Source: Syntrophaceae bacterium UBA2251
GTDB lineage: Bacteria; Desulfobacterota; Syntrophia; Syntrophales; UBA2251
Length of the DNA: 64,000 bases
Assembly: GCA_002347815.1 (NCBI GenBank)
Contig: DDXV01000020.1
Coordinates: 21,265-85,264, forward strand
Direction of reading: 5' to 3'
In this document: positions 17,492 through 26,564 of the stretch, piece after piece
Position numbering within the stretch: position 1 is the first letter of the stretch
Layout of the letters: every line of letters begins with the position of its first letter
Notes under the pieces: generated by a model
The model's input: the letters and a program-made list of their open reading frames with translations, nothing else
Databases searched by the model: none
What the model was told of the DNA's origin: nothing
Translations under genes and position numbers: made by a program

Positions 17492-18427
17492 TCAGAACCG
17501 CTCCCCGATGTCGTTATCGATCCGGTAGAGGACCGTCTCTCTCCCCTCGTAAAGGGCCTCCGACAGGGGCACCCGTTCCACGGGAACGCCGGGCGCCGCC
17601 TTCTGCAGGGCCTGCTCGACCCGCTCCGCCATCTCCCGGTTCCGCTCCGTGACCTTGTTGTTCACCAGCAGACGGAGCGGCAGGTGAAGCTCCGCGAGAC
17701 CCTCCGCGAGCCGGCAGGATTCCTGGAGGGAAAGAAGGTCGGGGTTGAATACGAGAACCACGCTGCAATCCGCCCCCCGCAGGAGGCCGTTCAGCCGGTT
17801 GTAATTCTCCCGGAGGGCGCGGAGCCGCTCCAGGATCGCATCCTCCCCGGGATCGTATGCCAATCTCTCTTCCACCGGGGTTTCCCCTGCCTTCATAGGC
17901 CTGCGGATCTTTCCGATCGTGTAGCGCTTTTCGAGAATCGTCTCCCGGATGCGGATCAGCCGGTCGATCCAGGTGAGGGTCACGCTGGGGAGGGCGAGGA
18001 AGCGGAGGGTGAGCCCCGTCGGCGGGGTGTCGAAAATCACGTAGTCGAAGCCGGTTTGGGCGTTCAGGGTTCGCTCGATGCTCGTGAGGAGGGCATACTC
18101 CTCGATTCCCGGCGAGTACTTGAGGACGGAAAAGTAGTCGTCCAGGTTGAGCACCTGGAGATAGCGGTAGGTCTCCCCGAGGACCCGGGTTTCCCGTTCG
18201 AGATACTCCCGGGACAGCTTTTTAAGATCCACCTCCTGGATCGTCAGGGTGTCCGAGATCTTTTTCCCGCCGCTGTCCGCCGTGACGCCGAAAATGTCTC
18301 CGAGGTTGTGGGCCGGGTCGAGGGACTGGACGAGCACCCGGGCCCGCCGGGAGATCTGCCGGCCCCAGGCGGCGGCGATGGTGGACTTTCCCACCCCCCC
18401 CTTTCCCGTAAAGAACAAAAACTTCAT
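17492..18427 (-). CDS. ArsA/Get3-like P-loop ATPase
   Basis: 311-aa deviant-Walker ATPase. I start it at ATG 18427, giving the N-terminus MKFLFFTGKGGVGKST with the P-loop at residues 8-16. Longer readings of the frame run through the upstream small gene. Further motifs are SLDPAHNLGDIFG (switch I, A-loop) and FDTPPTGLTLRFLALP (switch II and nucleotide-sensing region). Family members are anion-pump subunits or tail-anchored protein chaperones, but the arsenite-binding cysteines of ArsA are not seen. Only one ATPase domain is present. The upstream small protein overlaps it by four bases. Confidence 0.82.
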   Translation of the reverse strand: MKFLFFTGKGGVGKSTIAAAWGRQISRRARVLVQSLDPAHNLGDIFGVTADSGGKKISDTLTIQEVDLKKLSREYLERETRVLGETYRYLQVLNLDDYFSVLKYSPGIEEYALLTSIERTLNAQTGFDYVIFDTPPTGLTLRFLALPSVTLTWIDRLIRIRETILEKRYTIGKIRRPMKAGETPVEERLAYDPGEDAILERLRALRENYNRLNGLLRGADCSVVLVFNPDLLSLQESCRLAEGLAELHLPLRLLVNNKVTERNREMAERVEQALQKAAPGVPVERVPLSEALYEGRETVLYRIDNDIGERF

Positions 18428-18720
18428 CCGTCGATTCCCAGCATGCCGCACATTTCGGCGAGCATGTCCCCGGCGTCCTCCGCCCGGACGTTCAGGATCC
18501 GGATCTCCCGTTCCATGAAGGGCAGGAGCTCCACGGCCAAAAACGTCGGGGGGGACGGCAGGCCGATGAAGGATCCGAGGACGAGGAGGGCGAAGATGTT
18601 TTCCAGCTCCCTTGCTTCCACGGCGGTCAGCGCCGCGGCGCTTTCCCGGTGATGGTCGCCAAACCGGATCAGGAATTCCCGCAGGAGCGAAATCGGGGAT
18701 AATTTCATGCACGCATCCAT
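18424..18720 (-). CDS. Small hypothetical helical protein, ArsA-like partner
   Basis: 98 aa (or 94 aa from the second ATG at 18708). Mostly alpha-helical by composition, with a leucine-rich core (LENIFALLVLGSFIGLP) that is hydrophobic but broken by proline and charged residues, so a membrane segment is uncertain. The stop overlaps the ATPase start (ATGA), indicating translational coupling. I do not recognise a family. The conserved-looking C-terminus CGMLGIDG and the coupling suggest a subunit or regulator of the ATPase. Confidence 0.6.
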   Translation of the reverse strand: MDACMKLSPISLLREFLIRFGDHHRESAAALTAVEARELENIFALLVLGSFIGLPSPPTFLAVELLPFMEREIRILNVRAEDAGDMLAEMCGMLGIDG

Positions 18721-18728
18721 CGCCGGGC

Positions 18729-18771
18729 AAAAGGCGCGGCGCGGGATCTTCGGGGTCCCCCGCGCCGCGCC
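18729..18771 (-). terminator. Rho-independent terminator of cstA
   Basis: A perfect 13-bp GC stem (18733-18745 with 18759-18771) with a 13-base loop is followed on the minus strand by four T residues. It starts 7 bases behind the cstA stop, so it ends that transcript before the six-gene run. Confidence 0.85.
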
Positions 18772-18777
18772 GTCCGT

Positions 18778-20520
18778 TCATTTGGATTGGACCTGTTCAC
18801 GGTAGTACTTCTTCACGAAATCCACGATGAAAATGAAGTTCATGATGAGCATGACGATCGAAATGCCCATGACGGTCCAACCCTGGACGGGCGAGCTGGC
18901 GATGTTCGCCGGCAGGGGAACCCACATGAACCACACCAGGGCGGCGGTGACCGTCACCCACAGGATCCAGGCGGGGATGACGGCCACATGGCAGAATCTG
19001 GACTGCAGCTTCGTATGGACCCAGCACGCCCCGGTCATCAGGGCGATGGAGGCGATCAACTGGTTCGCCGCGCCGAAGGAGGGCCAGAGGATAGTGAAGT
19101 TCTTGCTGTAGGCCAGGTAGATCCCGATGAAGGCCGGGATGAGCGAGGCGATCCAGCGGTTCGTGAGAAAATTGTAGAATCCCGACGCCGTCCCCTTGAG
19201 GGGGATCGCCATCTCTGAGACGCAGTAGCGGGCCAGCCGGTTCGTCGTGTCGAGGGTCGTCAGGGCGAAGGCGGCGACCCACATCCCGGCCAGCACCTTC
19301 ACATACTGGGTGGGGATCACCGACAGCCACGTGGCGGCCACCATATCGGCGTAGGACTGGACAAAGAGGTTCGCCTGGGAAAGCCCGAGCTTCGTGGACA
19401 GGGGCGTGAACTGGGCGGCCCAGGTGGAGGCGGTCAGGGTGAACTCGATGCCCTTCTCCGCCGCCGCCGTCTGCAGGGCCGTGAACCCGAACCCCGCGAT
19501 GGCCACCACGACGATCGTCGACAGGAACCCCTCGGTGAACATGGCGCCGTAACCGATGAGGAGGGCGTCGCTTTCCTTGGTGAGCTGCTTGGAGGTCGTT
19601 CCCGAGGCCACCAGGGAGTGGAACCCCGACAGGGACCCGCAGGCGATGATCAGCGGGATCGCCGGCCAGAAGGGGGTCGGCTTGCCGCCCGTGAGGATGG
19701 GGGAGAAGCTCGTGAAGGCGGGAACCTCGAAACCCCGGAAGGCGAAGACCGCCGCGAGGAGCCCCAGGATGAGTCCGGCGTACAGCAGGAAGGAGTTCTG
19801 GTAGTCCCTCGGCTGCAGCAGGACGTTCACGGGGATGGCGGCGGCGATGATGATATAGAAGAACAGGACGTACATCCACGTTTCGTAGGTCGCCGGCATG
19901 GGAAACTCCACGCCCAGGAAGATGGCGATGGCGAGCAGAACGATGCCGATGACGCTCGCCAGGGTGAAGTTCATCTTCACCCGGTAGATGAGGACGCCCA
20001 GGATGAGGGCCGCGATGATCGACCAGACATAGGCGGAGGCGATGGCGGGCGTCTTCACGAACATGCCGCCGATGACGGCGCTGAAGGCCGCCACGACGAG
20101 GATCAGCAGGAAGAAGACGAGCCAGTAGAAGGCGGTTCCCGTTCTCTTCCCCATGAGGTCCGAGGCCACGAACTGGATCGACCGGCCGTCGTAGCGGACG
20201 GACGCCATGAGGGCGAGATAGTCATGGACGGCCCCGATGAAAATGTTGCCGAACCAGACCCAGAGAAGCCCCGGCACCCAGCCGTAGGCCATGGCGAGCG
20301 CCGGTCCGATGATGGGCGCCGCTCCGGCGATGGAGGAGAAATGATGACCGAACAGGACGGCCTTGCGTGCGGGGATGTAGTCGACGCCGTCGTACAGGCG
20401 GGACGACGGCGCCTCGTTGGCGTCGGTCGCCCCCACCACATCCCGCTCCAGTTTTTTCCCGTAGAGGAAATAGAGGAGGACATAAATCGCTAAACCGACC
20501 AAGACAATCAGGGTAGTCAC
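18778..20520 (-). CDS. cstA: Carbon starvation protein CstA family transporter
   Basis: 580-aa polytopic inner-membrane protein with about 16 hydrophobic segments and the CstA signatures GHHFSSIAGAAPIIGPALA (about residues 57-75) and the FHSLVASGTTSKQL block. Shorter CstA relatives such as this one take up peptides or pyruvate in bacteria, and the protein lacks the extra C-terminal domain of the long Escherichia coli form. It has its own promoter region upstream and a strong terminator behind it, so it is monocistronic. RBS GGAGG is present just before the ATG. Confidence 0.9.
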   Translation of the reverse strand: MTTLIVLVGLAIYVLLYFLYGKKLERDVVGATDANEAPSSRLYDGVDYIPARKAVLFGHHFSSIAGAAPIIGPALAMAYGWVPGLLWVWFGNIFIGAVHDYLALMASVRYDGRSIQFVASDLMGKRTGTAFYWLVFFLLILVVAAFSAVIGGMFVKTPAIASAYVWSIIAALILGVLIYRVKMNFTLASVIGIVLLAIAIFLGVEFPMPATYETWMYVLFFYIIIAAAIPVNVLLQPRDYQNSFLLYAGLILGLLAAVFAFRGFEVPAFTSFSPILTGGKPTPFWPAIPLIIACGSLSGFHSLVASGTTSKQLTKESDALLIGYGAMFTEGFLSTIVVVAIAGFGFTALQTAAAEKGIEFTLTASTWAAQFTPLSTKLGLSQANLFVQSYADMVAATWLSVIPTQYVKVLAGMWVAAFALTTLDTTNRLARYCVSEMAIPLKGTASGFYNFLTNRWIASLIPAFIGIYLAYSKNFTILWPSFGAANQLIASIALMTGACWVHTKLQSRFCHVAVIPAWILWVTVTAALVWFMWVPLPANIASSPVQGWTVMGISIVMLIMNFIFIVDFVKKYYREQVQSK

Positions 20521-20940
20521 GTTCTTACCTCCTTTCTGAAGCCATGCATGTTACGGTTCGGTGCAGGAAGCCCCTGTCCGGACGTTCCGGATGCGGGGAC
20601 ATCCCCTTCGTTGATTCTGGAAAAACGGCTTGACGGTCGGGACGGGACTCAAGAGGGTGGAAACATCGTTTCGAAATCCGGCGGACTTTCCCATGGAGCG
20701 GCTCCCTTGGGGTGGATCATGCCAGCATCCTGTTTCTGAATGCGTATACTGTAAACAAGTAAGGCCCGCATGTCAAAGGAAATCTGGCAACCTGGGATCG
20801 CGTCTTGCTTTTCCCAATCGGCCGGGGTATGGAACAGACGTGTGTCCGACGGGAGCCGGAGCGGGACGGCCCGATGCGCCGCGCCGCGCGGGCAGACGGG
20901 TCCGGCGCGGGAGAACGGACTGCGGACCGGGGGGAAGAGA
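20521..20940. other. Intergenic region between divergent cstA and QueG-like genes
   Basis: No coding region is convincing in these 420 bases. Notable elements are TCCGGA-CGT-TCCGGA at 20577-20591, which is both a direct and an inverted repeat, set inside a longer complementary pair TGTCC/GGACA. A TATACT hexamer near 20746 could be a -10 box on the plus strand, but no matching -35 was found. The dyad is closer to cstA and may be a regulatory site for it. Confidence 0.35.
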
Positions 20941-22065
20941 ATGCGGACGAAGCGGGAACTGATCGACCGGGCGCGGGAGCTCGGGTTTTGCGACATCGGA
21001 TTCGCGACGGCGGAGCCGTTCGACTCCCAGCTCGAGATCCTTCGGGAGCGGCGCGAGGCCTACGCCTGGACCGAGGCCGCGGGGCTCGACCTGACGGCCG
21101 GCGCCGATCCCCGCACGATCCTGCCGGAGGCGAAATCCCTGATCGTCCTTCTGGAGAGCTACCTGGATGAGGCCTATCCCCACGCCCTGGAGGGGCACTT
21201 CGGCCGCTGCTACCTCGACGACGACCGGGTGACGAAAGACGGGATGTCGAAGCGGCTGGCCCGCTTCCGCGCCTTCCTCCGGGAGGACGGCATCGCCTCC
21301 AAGGCCCCCTTCCACCTCCCCCAGCGCCTGGCGGCCGCCCGGGCCGGCGTGGGCGACTTCGGCAAGAACAACTTCCTCTACGCCCGCCGGGCCGCCGGGC
21401 GGAGTTCGTGGGTCCTGCCCCTGGTGCTTGTCGCCGACCGGGCCTTCGACCCCGATCCGCCCACCGTCTCCGTGGGCTGTCCCGACTGGTGCCGCAACGC
21501 CTGCATCGCCGCCTGCCCCACGGGGGCGATCCGCGGACCCAACCGGCTCGATCCGCGCCGCTGCATTTCCTATCTGACGTACTACGGCGAGGGGCTCACG
21601 CCCCGCGAACTGCGGGAGCCCATGGGCCTGTGGGTCTACGGTTGCGACCGCTGCCAGAACGTCTGCCCGCGGAACATCCCGTGGATGGCGCGGGAGCGGC
21701 ACGTCAACGCGCGCGTCGCCGCCCGGGCGGACGCCTTCGACCTCTCCCGGCTGCTGGCCATGGACAAGGCGTATTTCCTCGCCCGCGTCTGGCCGCACAT
21801 GTTCTACATGTCCGAGCGCGATCTCTGGCGCTGGCACATGAACACGGCCCGGGCGATGGGGAACAGCCGCGACGACCGTTACGTCGGCGACCTGACGGCC
21901 GCCCTGGCGGGGAATGCCGACGCGCGGGTCCGGGCGATGGCCGCCTGGGCCATGGGCCGGATCGGCGGCGATCCGGCCCGCCAGACCCTGGAGGGCCATT
22001 TGAGTCGGGAGGATGGTCTTGTGGCGGAGGAGGTCCGCCTGGCCCTCGCGGCGACGAGAGACTGA
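20941..22065 (+). CDS. QueG-like double-cluster Fe-S protein (epoxyqueuosine reductase family)
   Basis: 374 aa from ATG 20941, behind GGGGGGAAGAGA. The N-terminal QueG/reductive-dehalogenase-like domain has the GDFGKNNFLY block. Two [4Fe-4S] clusters are supplied by CPDWCRNACIAACP (about residues 180-193) and CDRCQNVCPRN, around the LDPRRCISYLT motif. The tail (about 320-374) looks like HEAT repeats. The first cluster motif has C-x3-C-x3-C-x3-C spacing where canonical QueG has C-x2-C-x2-C-x3-C, so a paralog with another substrate is possible. QueG reduces epoxyqueuosine to queuosine in tRNA using cobalamin, which would fit the B12 uptake genes, but this is only a suggestion. Confidence 0.75.
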   Translation: MRTKRELIDRARELGFCDIGFATAEPFDSQLEILRERREAYAWTEAAGLDLTAGADPRTILPEAKSLIVLLESYLDEAYPHALEGHFGRCYLDDDRVTKDGMSKRLARFRAFLREDGIASKAPFHLPQRLAAARAGVGDFGKNNFLYARRAAGRSSWVLPLVLVADRAFDPDPPTVSVGCPDWCRNACIAACPTGAIRGPNRLDPRRCISYLTYYGEGLTPRELREPMGLWVYGCDRCQNVCPRNIPWMARERHVNARVAARADAFDLSRLLAMDKAYFLARVWPHMFYMSERDLWRWHMNTARAMGNSRDDRYVGDLTAALAGNADARVRAMAAWAMGRIGGDPARQTLEGHLSREDGLVAEEVRLALAATRD

Positions 22066-22171
22066 CGGGGTGCTTCCCGATGACGCCGGGGGATCGCCCG
22101 GGCGGCCCACGGTCAAGATGTCTTGACCTGGCCGGGGGCGGCGGGAAAAACGTGCCGGGGGATGAACGGAC

Positions 22172-22948
22172 ATGAATTTTGGGATCGGGATACTGGCCGG
22201 CGCGCTCGGCGCGCTGGTCGGCCTGGGGGGCGGCGTGGTGATGATCCCCATGCTGACCGGCTGGCTCGGATTCTCCCAGCACCGGGCGCAGGGGACCAGC
22301 CTGCTCGCCTTGATGTTCACCGGGCTGGCCGGGGCCGCCGCCTATGGCGCCAACCGGTCCGTCGACTGGACGGCCGCTGTCCTGCTCGCCCTGCCCGCCC
22401 TGCTGACGGCCTGGGTCGGCGCGCGCTCCTGCAACCGTCTGCCGGAACGGAGCCTTAGGCGTCTCTTCAGCGCGTTTCTCATCGCGATTTCCGCCCTGAT
22501 GCTCCTCAAGCCCTTCCTGCATCCCGTGACGGGGGCGGTCTCCGTCGGGTTCAAAGCCGGCGTCCTGGCGGCGACGGGATTGATCACGGGATTTCTGTCC
22601 GGTCTGCTCGGCATCGGCGGCGGGGCCGTCATGATCGCGGCGATGGTCCTCATCCTCGGCTACGGACAGCACCCGGCGCAGGGGAGCGCGCTCGTCGCCA
22701 TGGTTCCGGTTGCCGCCGTCGGCGCGTGGTGCTACCGGGGCTTCGGGCGCGCCGATGCCGGCGTTCTCAAGGGCCTTGTCCCGGGCATCCTCCTGGGGGC
22801 CGCGGGCGGCGCCCAGCTGGCTCATCTGTTCCCCGACGCCGGACTGCGGATCGTCTTCGTCGCCGTCCTCGCCGGCACGGGCCTCCACGGTCTGCGGGCG
22901 AAAGCGGGGGAATCATCGTGTCAGGCTTCGGGGGGGCGGCCGGAATGA
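22172..22948 (+). CDS. TauE/SafE-type membrane transporter
   Basis: 258-aa inner-membrane protein with about eight hydrophobic segments in two homologous halves. Each half begins with a glycine-rich GGGVVMIPML or GGGAVMIAAM loop and an HRAQGTSL or HPAQGSAL motif, the internal repeat characteristic of the sulfite exporter TauE/SafE (DUF81) family. Substrates include sulfite, sulfoacetate and other organic anions, and no specificity can be read here. Start ATG 22172 lies about 100 bases behind the QueG-like gene. The next gene overlaps its stop. Confidence 0.85.
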   Translation: MNFGIGILAGALGALVGLGGGVVMIPMLTGWLGFSQHRAQGTSLLALMFTGLAGAAAYGANRSVDWTAAVLLALPALLTAWVGARSCNRLPERSLRRLFSAFLIAISALMLLKPFLHPVTGAVSVGFKAGVLAATGLITGFLSGLLGIGGGAVMIAAMVLILGYGQHPAQGSALVAMVPVAAVGAWCYRGFGRADAGVLKGLVPGILLGAAGGAQLAHLFPDAGLRIVFVAVLAGTGLHGLRAKAGESSCQASGGRPE

Positions 22949-23319
22949 AAATGAGTGCAAAAGCGTTCGATCGGGCCGTCGCGCGCGCGGTGGACCGCAT
23001 TCCGGCGGAGATCCGGGATCTGATGGAGAACGTCGTCGTCGCCGTCCGGAAGCGGCCGACGCAGGAAATGCTCGATGCGGTCGGGATGACCGCGGACGAC
23101 CCGCCCCTCGGCCTCTACTGGGGAGAATCCCTGCTCGAGCGTTCCAGCTTTTCGCCCGTCCAGTACCCGGACACGATCTTCGTCTTTCAGGAGCCGCTCG
23201 AAGCGATGTGCGAAACCCTCGCGGAGCTGGAGCGGGAGATCGAGATCACCGTCGTGCATGAGGTCGCCCATTTTCTCGGCATGGACGAGGATCGCCTGGC
23301 AGACCTGGGATACGCCTGA
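22945..23319 (+). CDS. Small zincin-type metallopeptidase family protein
   Basis: 124 aa, started at ATG 22945 which overlaps the transporter stop (ATGA). It has the zinc motif HEVAHFLGMDE (residues 105-115), with H105, E106 and H109 plus a downstream acidic ligand, at the very C-terminus, and the family-typical LGLYWG segment. This matches the small PF06262-type zincin family. Its proteolytic substrate is unknown and some members may be inactive. GTG 22918 is an alternative start that adds nine residues. Confidence 0.75.
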   Translation: MKMSAKAFDRAVARAVDRIPAEIRDLMENVVVAVRKRPTQEMLDAVGMTADDPPLGLYWGESLLERSSFSPVQYPDTIFVFQEPLEAMCETLAELEREIEITVVHEVAHFLGMDEDRLADLGYA

Positions 23320-23338
23320 GGGGGTCGTGGCCGCGCGG

Positions 23339-25720
23339 TCACCGCTTGCCGGGGCCGCCGCCGCGCTTCCGCTTCCTTTCGATTTCCGCGATGGCCCTGC
23401 CCGCGGCCGCCTTCACCCGCGGGCCGTAGGCCCGGAGGCTCAGGATTCCGATCTGGCGCTGGATGGATGTCAGCGCCGGCAGGGCGGATTCCTCGCCGAT
23501 GGCCCCCAGCGCCGCGCAGATCTTTTCTTCCAGCTCTTCCCTGGCCGCCGAGGACTTGACGGGTTTCGCCTTCAGGAGATCGATCAAGACGGGCACGGCC
23601 GGCGGATGGCGCAGGCTGCCCAGCAGGGGAACGATGTCGAGCTGGAGCGCTTCCCGCGCCTGGGGAAGGGTCTCCGTCAGGAGCGGACCCCGCTCGTCGC
23701 CGCCGATGCCGTTGATACTTTTCAGCGTCTCCTTCTGAACGCGCCGGTCGGCGTGGAGGAGCAGCGGCTGCAGGGCCCGGACGTGGATGTCCCTGCCGAT
23801 CCGGCCCAGGAGCCGCGCCAGGTTCCGCTGGTAGTACCACACCCCGTCCTGACGGATGTTCGTGAGAACCGCGGAAAGGGCCAGGGTCCCCATGTCGTTG
23901 ACGAGGTTCATGATCCGGATGCGTTCATCCGCGCTTTCGCTCTTCTGGAGCAGTTCCAGGAAGTGCTCCGCGGCCGGTTCCATGCGGACGAGGAGACGGC
24001 CGGCCTCGTCGCTTTCGAGCAGGCCGCCGGCCTTGCTGCTCCGCTGATGATCCCGGGTCTGGAACATCTTGAACAGGATGTCGATCAGGTCCGCCTGCGA
24101 GAGGTCCCGCATGACGTCTTCCGCCAGTTGCTGGATCGTGTCGTTTCGCTCCAGCGCGCCGGTGTGAATCTGATGGAAGACCTTCACGATCAAGCGGCAG
24201 GGGCTGAATCGTCGTTCCCGGATCAATCCCTGCCCCAGTTCCCCCAACTGTCGGCAGAGCTTCACGTAGGCGGGGGTGGCGGCGGTTTCCCTGCCGATCC
24301 ACGCGGTGAGCTTTTCCAGATTCCGGACGACCGGTTCGTAACGATTTCCGGAGAGGAGCCCCGGAAGGATCCGGGACAGATCTTCCGCCGCCCGATCGCG
24401 GACGGTCGCCTCCCGGCTCGCGAGGTTCGAGAACACCTCGTCGAGGATCTCGCCGGCCCGCGCGCTTTCCCCGCGGGCATAAAGCAGCGCGATCCGTTCT
24501 ACCGGGGACGCCTCGGGCGGGGCAGCGGGGGGAGCCGCCGCGGCGCCGCCCTTACGCTCCGTCGTAACGTCCCGGTCGGGGGCGCGGCCCCCGGTTGCCG
24601 GCTCATCCCGGACGGCCGTCCCGGCGGCCTCGATCGGGCGGTCCCGATCCGCGGCGTCGCCCTGCGGGGCTGCGCCATCCGTTGTCCCGGCCTGTTCGTG
24701 CAGCCGGATCATCGTTTCCAGCTCGGCGACCTGTCGCCGGAAGACCCCGGTGTTCCGCCCTCGTGGGGCCTTCCCCTCCTGCGGGTGCGTCGCGGCCGGC
24801 GGTCCCGCGGGCGCTTCCCCCGTGTCCAGTTTGCCTATGTCCGGGGCGGCTTCCGGCCCGGTCGCGGTCTTGTCCCCGTCCACGAGGTCGCGGATCTGCC
24901 GGTGGAGGCGCTCCTCGAAGCGGCTTTCCGCGCTGCGGGACAGCAGGGCGCCGACCAGGCCGGAGTCCAGTTTGGCGACGAACCGCGCGATCAGAAGCGA
25001 CAGCTTTTCCGTTTCGGCGGATTCGGCCGTGCGGTTCAGCGCGCCCATCACGGCAACGAGACGGTCCGAAAATTCGCCCGGCGGCACGGCCGTCCCCCGG
25101 GAGGCGATCTCGGCGAGACCGGCCTGCAGGACCTTCGCGATCCTTTCGGGATCGCGGGCCATCTCCCGGATCCGGTCCGGGTCGAGCGCCGCGCCGCCCT
25201 CCGCGCCGAGGAGATATGCAACGACCGGGTCGTCTTTCGTCCCGCCGTCCGCGGAAACCGGCCGATCCGCGTCCGTGACGACGTAGACCTTCTCGCCCAG
25301 ACGAATGTGCGGGAGGTCCTGCGCCTCCAAGACACTCCGTATCCCGCCCCGCTCCGCCAGTGCCTCCGGCTTTTCCGACAGGATCTGCAGAAAGGCCAGG
25401 AGTTCGTCCCTCTCCAGCCCCCGGGAGAGGGTGAGATAGCGGATGCCGGCGTTCATCAGGAGCCGGAGAAAGGCGGCGACCTGGGGCCGTTCCTGGTCTT
25501 TCGGGCCCAGGGGCGTTCCGTTGACGAGGAGGGTTTTTTCCGCTTCGGCGAAAACCACCTCCCCGCCCTCTTCCAGAACCTGCCCCAGGGTTCGATGAAG
25601 CTTTTCCAGGGTGTTCTGGATCATGGCGCTCGTGGGCGGATAGAGGCGCAGATTGGTCAGGGCGGTATTGATGGCGATGAGGATCTCGATCGTCCGGTTC
25701 GCGGGGCTTCCGTCTGGCAT
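23339..25720 (-). CDS. HEAT-repeat-containing protein of unknown function
   Basis: 793 aa, no signal peptide. An N-terminal globular region of about 170 residues (TLTNLRLYPPTSAMIQNTLEKLH and VVFAEAEKTLLVNG, seen in part) resembles uncharacterised proteobacterial proteins that begin with a helical sensor-like domain. A proline-, alanine- and charge-rich low-complexity linker occupies about 290-395. The C-terminal half is a helical array of HEAT-like repeats (for example VPVLIDLLKAKPVKSSAAREELE). No catalytic motif is visible. It likely acts as a protein interaction scaffold. Cytoplasmic location is inferred from the lack of export signals. Confidence 0.75.
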   Translation of the reverse strand: MPDGSPANRTIEILIAINTALTNLRLYPPTSAMIQNTLEKLHRTLGQVLEEGGEVVFAEAEKTLLVNGTPLGPKDQERPQVAAFLRLLMNAGIRYLTLSRGLERDELLAFLQILSEKPEALAERGGIRSVLEAQDLPHIRLGEKVYVVTDADRPVSADGGTKDDPVVAYLLGAEGGAALDPDRIREMARDPERIAKVLQAGLAEIASRGTAVPPGEFSDRLVAVMGALNRTAESAETEKLSLLIARFVAKLDSGLVGALLSRSAESRFEERLHRQIRDLVDGDKTATGPEAAPDIGKLDTGEAPAGPPAATHPQEGKAPRGRNTGVFRRQVAELETMIRLHEQAGTTDGAAPQGDAADRDRPIEAAGTAVRDEPATGGRAPDRDVTTERKGGAAAAPPAAPPEASPVERIALLYARGESARAGEILDEVFSNLASREATVRDRAAEDLSRILPGLLSGNRYEPVVRNLEKLTAWIGRETAATPAYVKLCRQLGELGQGLIRERRFSPCRLIVKVFHQIHTGALERNDTIQQLAEDVMRDLSQADLIDILFKMFQTRDHQRSSKAGGLLESDEAGRLLVRMEPAAEHFLELLQKSESADERIRIMNLVNDMGTLALSAVLTNIRQDGVWYYQRNLARLLGRIGRDIHVRALQPLLLHADRRVQKETLKSINGIGGDERGPLLTETLPQAREALQLDIVPLLGSLRHPPAVPVLIDLLKAKPVKSSAAREELEEKICAALGAIGEESALPALTSIQRQIGILSLRAYGPRVKAAAGRAIAEIERKRKRGGGPGKR

Positions 25721-25855
25721 GTCCCTTTCCTTTCACACGCACCCGGTGCGCGCGGGGCGCAAAGGTCGCCCCGGGTTCCGGGCTCCGCGAGATCTTACGG
25801 TAAACGCGGGCGGCTGTCAACGACAAGGGGGCTCGCGGGGCCGGGGGAAGCGGGA

Positions 25856-26407
25856 TCATTCCTTCAGACGGTATTGAAAGCGGGCGACGATGTTGAGCCG
25901 GTCGAGCCGGAACGGCCGGGGGAGGGGCCCGAACGGCGAAGAGGCCCGGATGACGTCCAGGGCGGCGCGGTCGAGCAGCTCCGAGCCGGCGGAGGTCACC
26001 ACGTCCGCCCCGGCGAGGCCGCCGTTCGCGGCGATGGAAAAACGGACCACGGTCTCCCCCTCGTGGCCGCGGGAGGCGGCTTCGGGGGGGTAGGTCCAGC
26101 GCCGGTTGATCCGGTACTTGACCTTGAGCAGATAGGGCGTGTAGGGGCTGTCCGGGTTCTCCAGGGCGACGGTGTCCTCCTGCGGAACGGGGGGAAGGGC
26201 CGCCGGCGTCGCGGGAGCGGCGGCGGCCGCGGGCGGTTTCGCCGCCGGTTCCTCCGTTGCCTTCTCCGGTTCCTTCAGGCTGACCGTGAGCGGTTTCGGG
26301 TCCCGGCGTTCCCCGTTCATGTCGATGAATCCCGTGAGCGACAGGACGACCGCGTGGGCAAAGATCGACGCCAGGATGGCCAGGACGAGGAATTTTCTGG
26401 AGGTCAT
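25856..26407 (-). CDS. TonB-like energy transducer
   Basis: 183 aa with one N-terminal transmembrane helix (about residues 8-25), a proline/alanine/lysine-rich periplasmic linker (about 45-85) and a C-terminal TonB-like domain of about 90 residues (YRINRRWTYPPEAASRGHEGETVVRFSI seen in part). ExbB and ExbD are not nearby. It could energise the B12 receptor at 2202-4289, although the two genes are 21 kb apart. The C-terminal family resemblance is clear, and the partner is inferred. Confidence 0.8.
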   Translation of the reverse strand: MTSRKFLVLAILASIFAHAVVLSLTGFIDMNGERRDPKPLTVSLKEPEKATEEPAAKPPAAAAAPATPAALPPVPQEDTVALENPDSPYTPYLLKVKYRINRRWTYPPEAASRGHEGETVVRFSIAANGGLAGADVVTSAGSELLDRAALDVIRASSPFGPLPRPFRLDRLNIVARFQYRLKE

Positions 26408-26564
26408 GGGCCCGCTCCGTTGAGGTGCGGGAACTATAGCAGAGATGGGGCAGGAATCAACGGGAAATGCGCGCGGATTCTCCTTGATTATCGGGTGAGG
26501 CCGTTGTACACAGCACCGGTCCGCTGAAAAACCGTCCGACCATCACGCACCGGAGACACGATCC

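Noticed and set aside
23258..26527. Very long plus-strand open frame opposite the HEAT-repeat protein
   Set aside because: It is antisense to an intact 793-aa gene and to tonB. The product is proline/arginine-rich without domain features, as expected of a shadow frame in GC-rich DNA.
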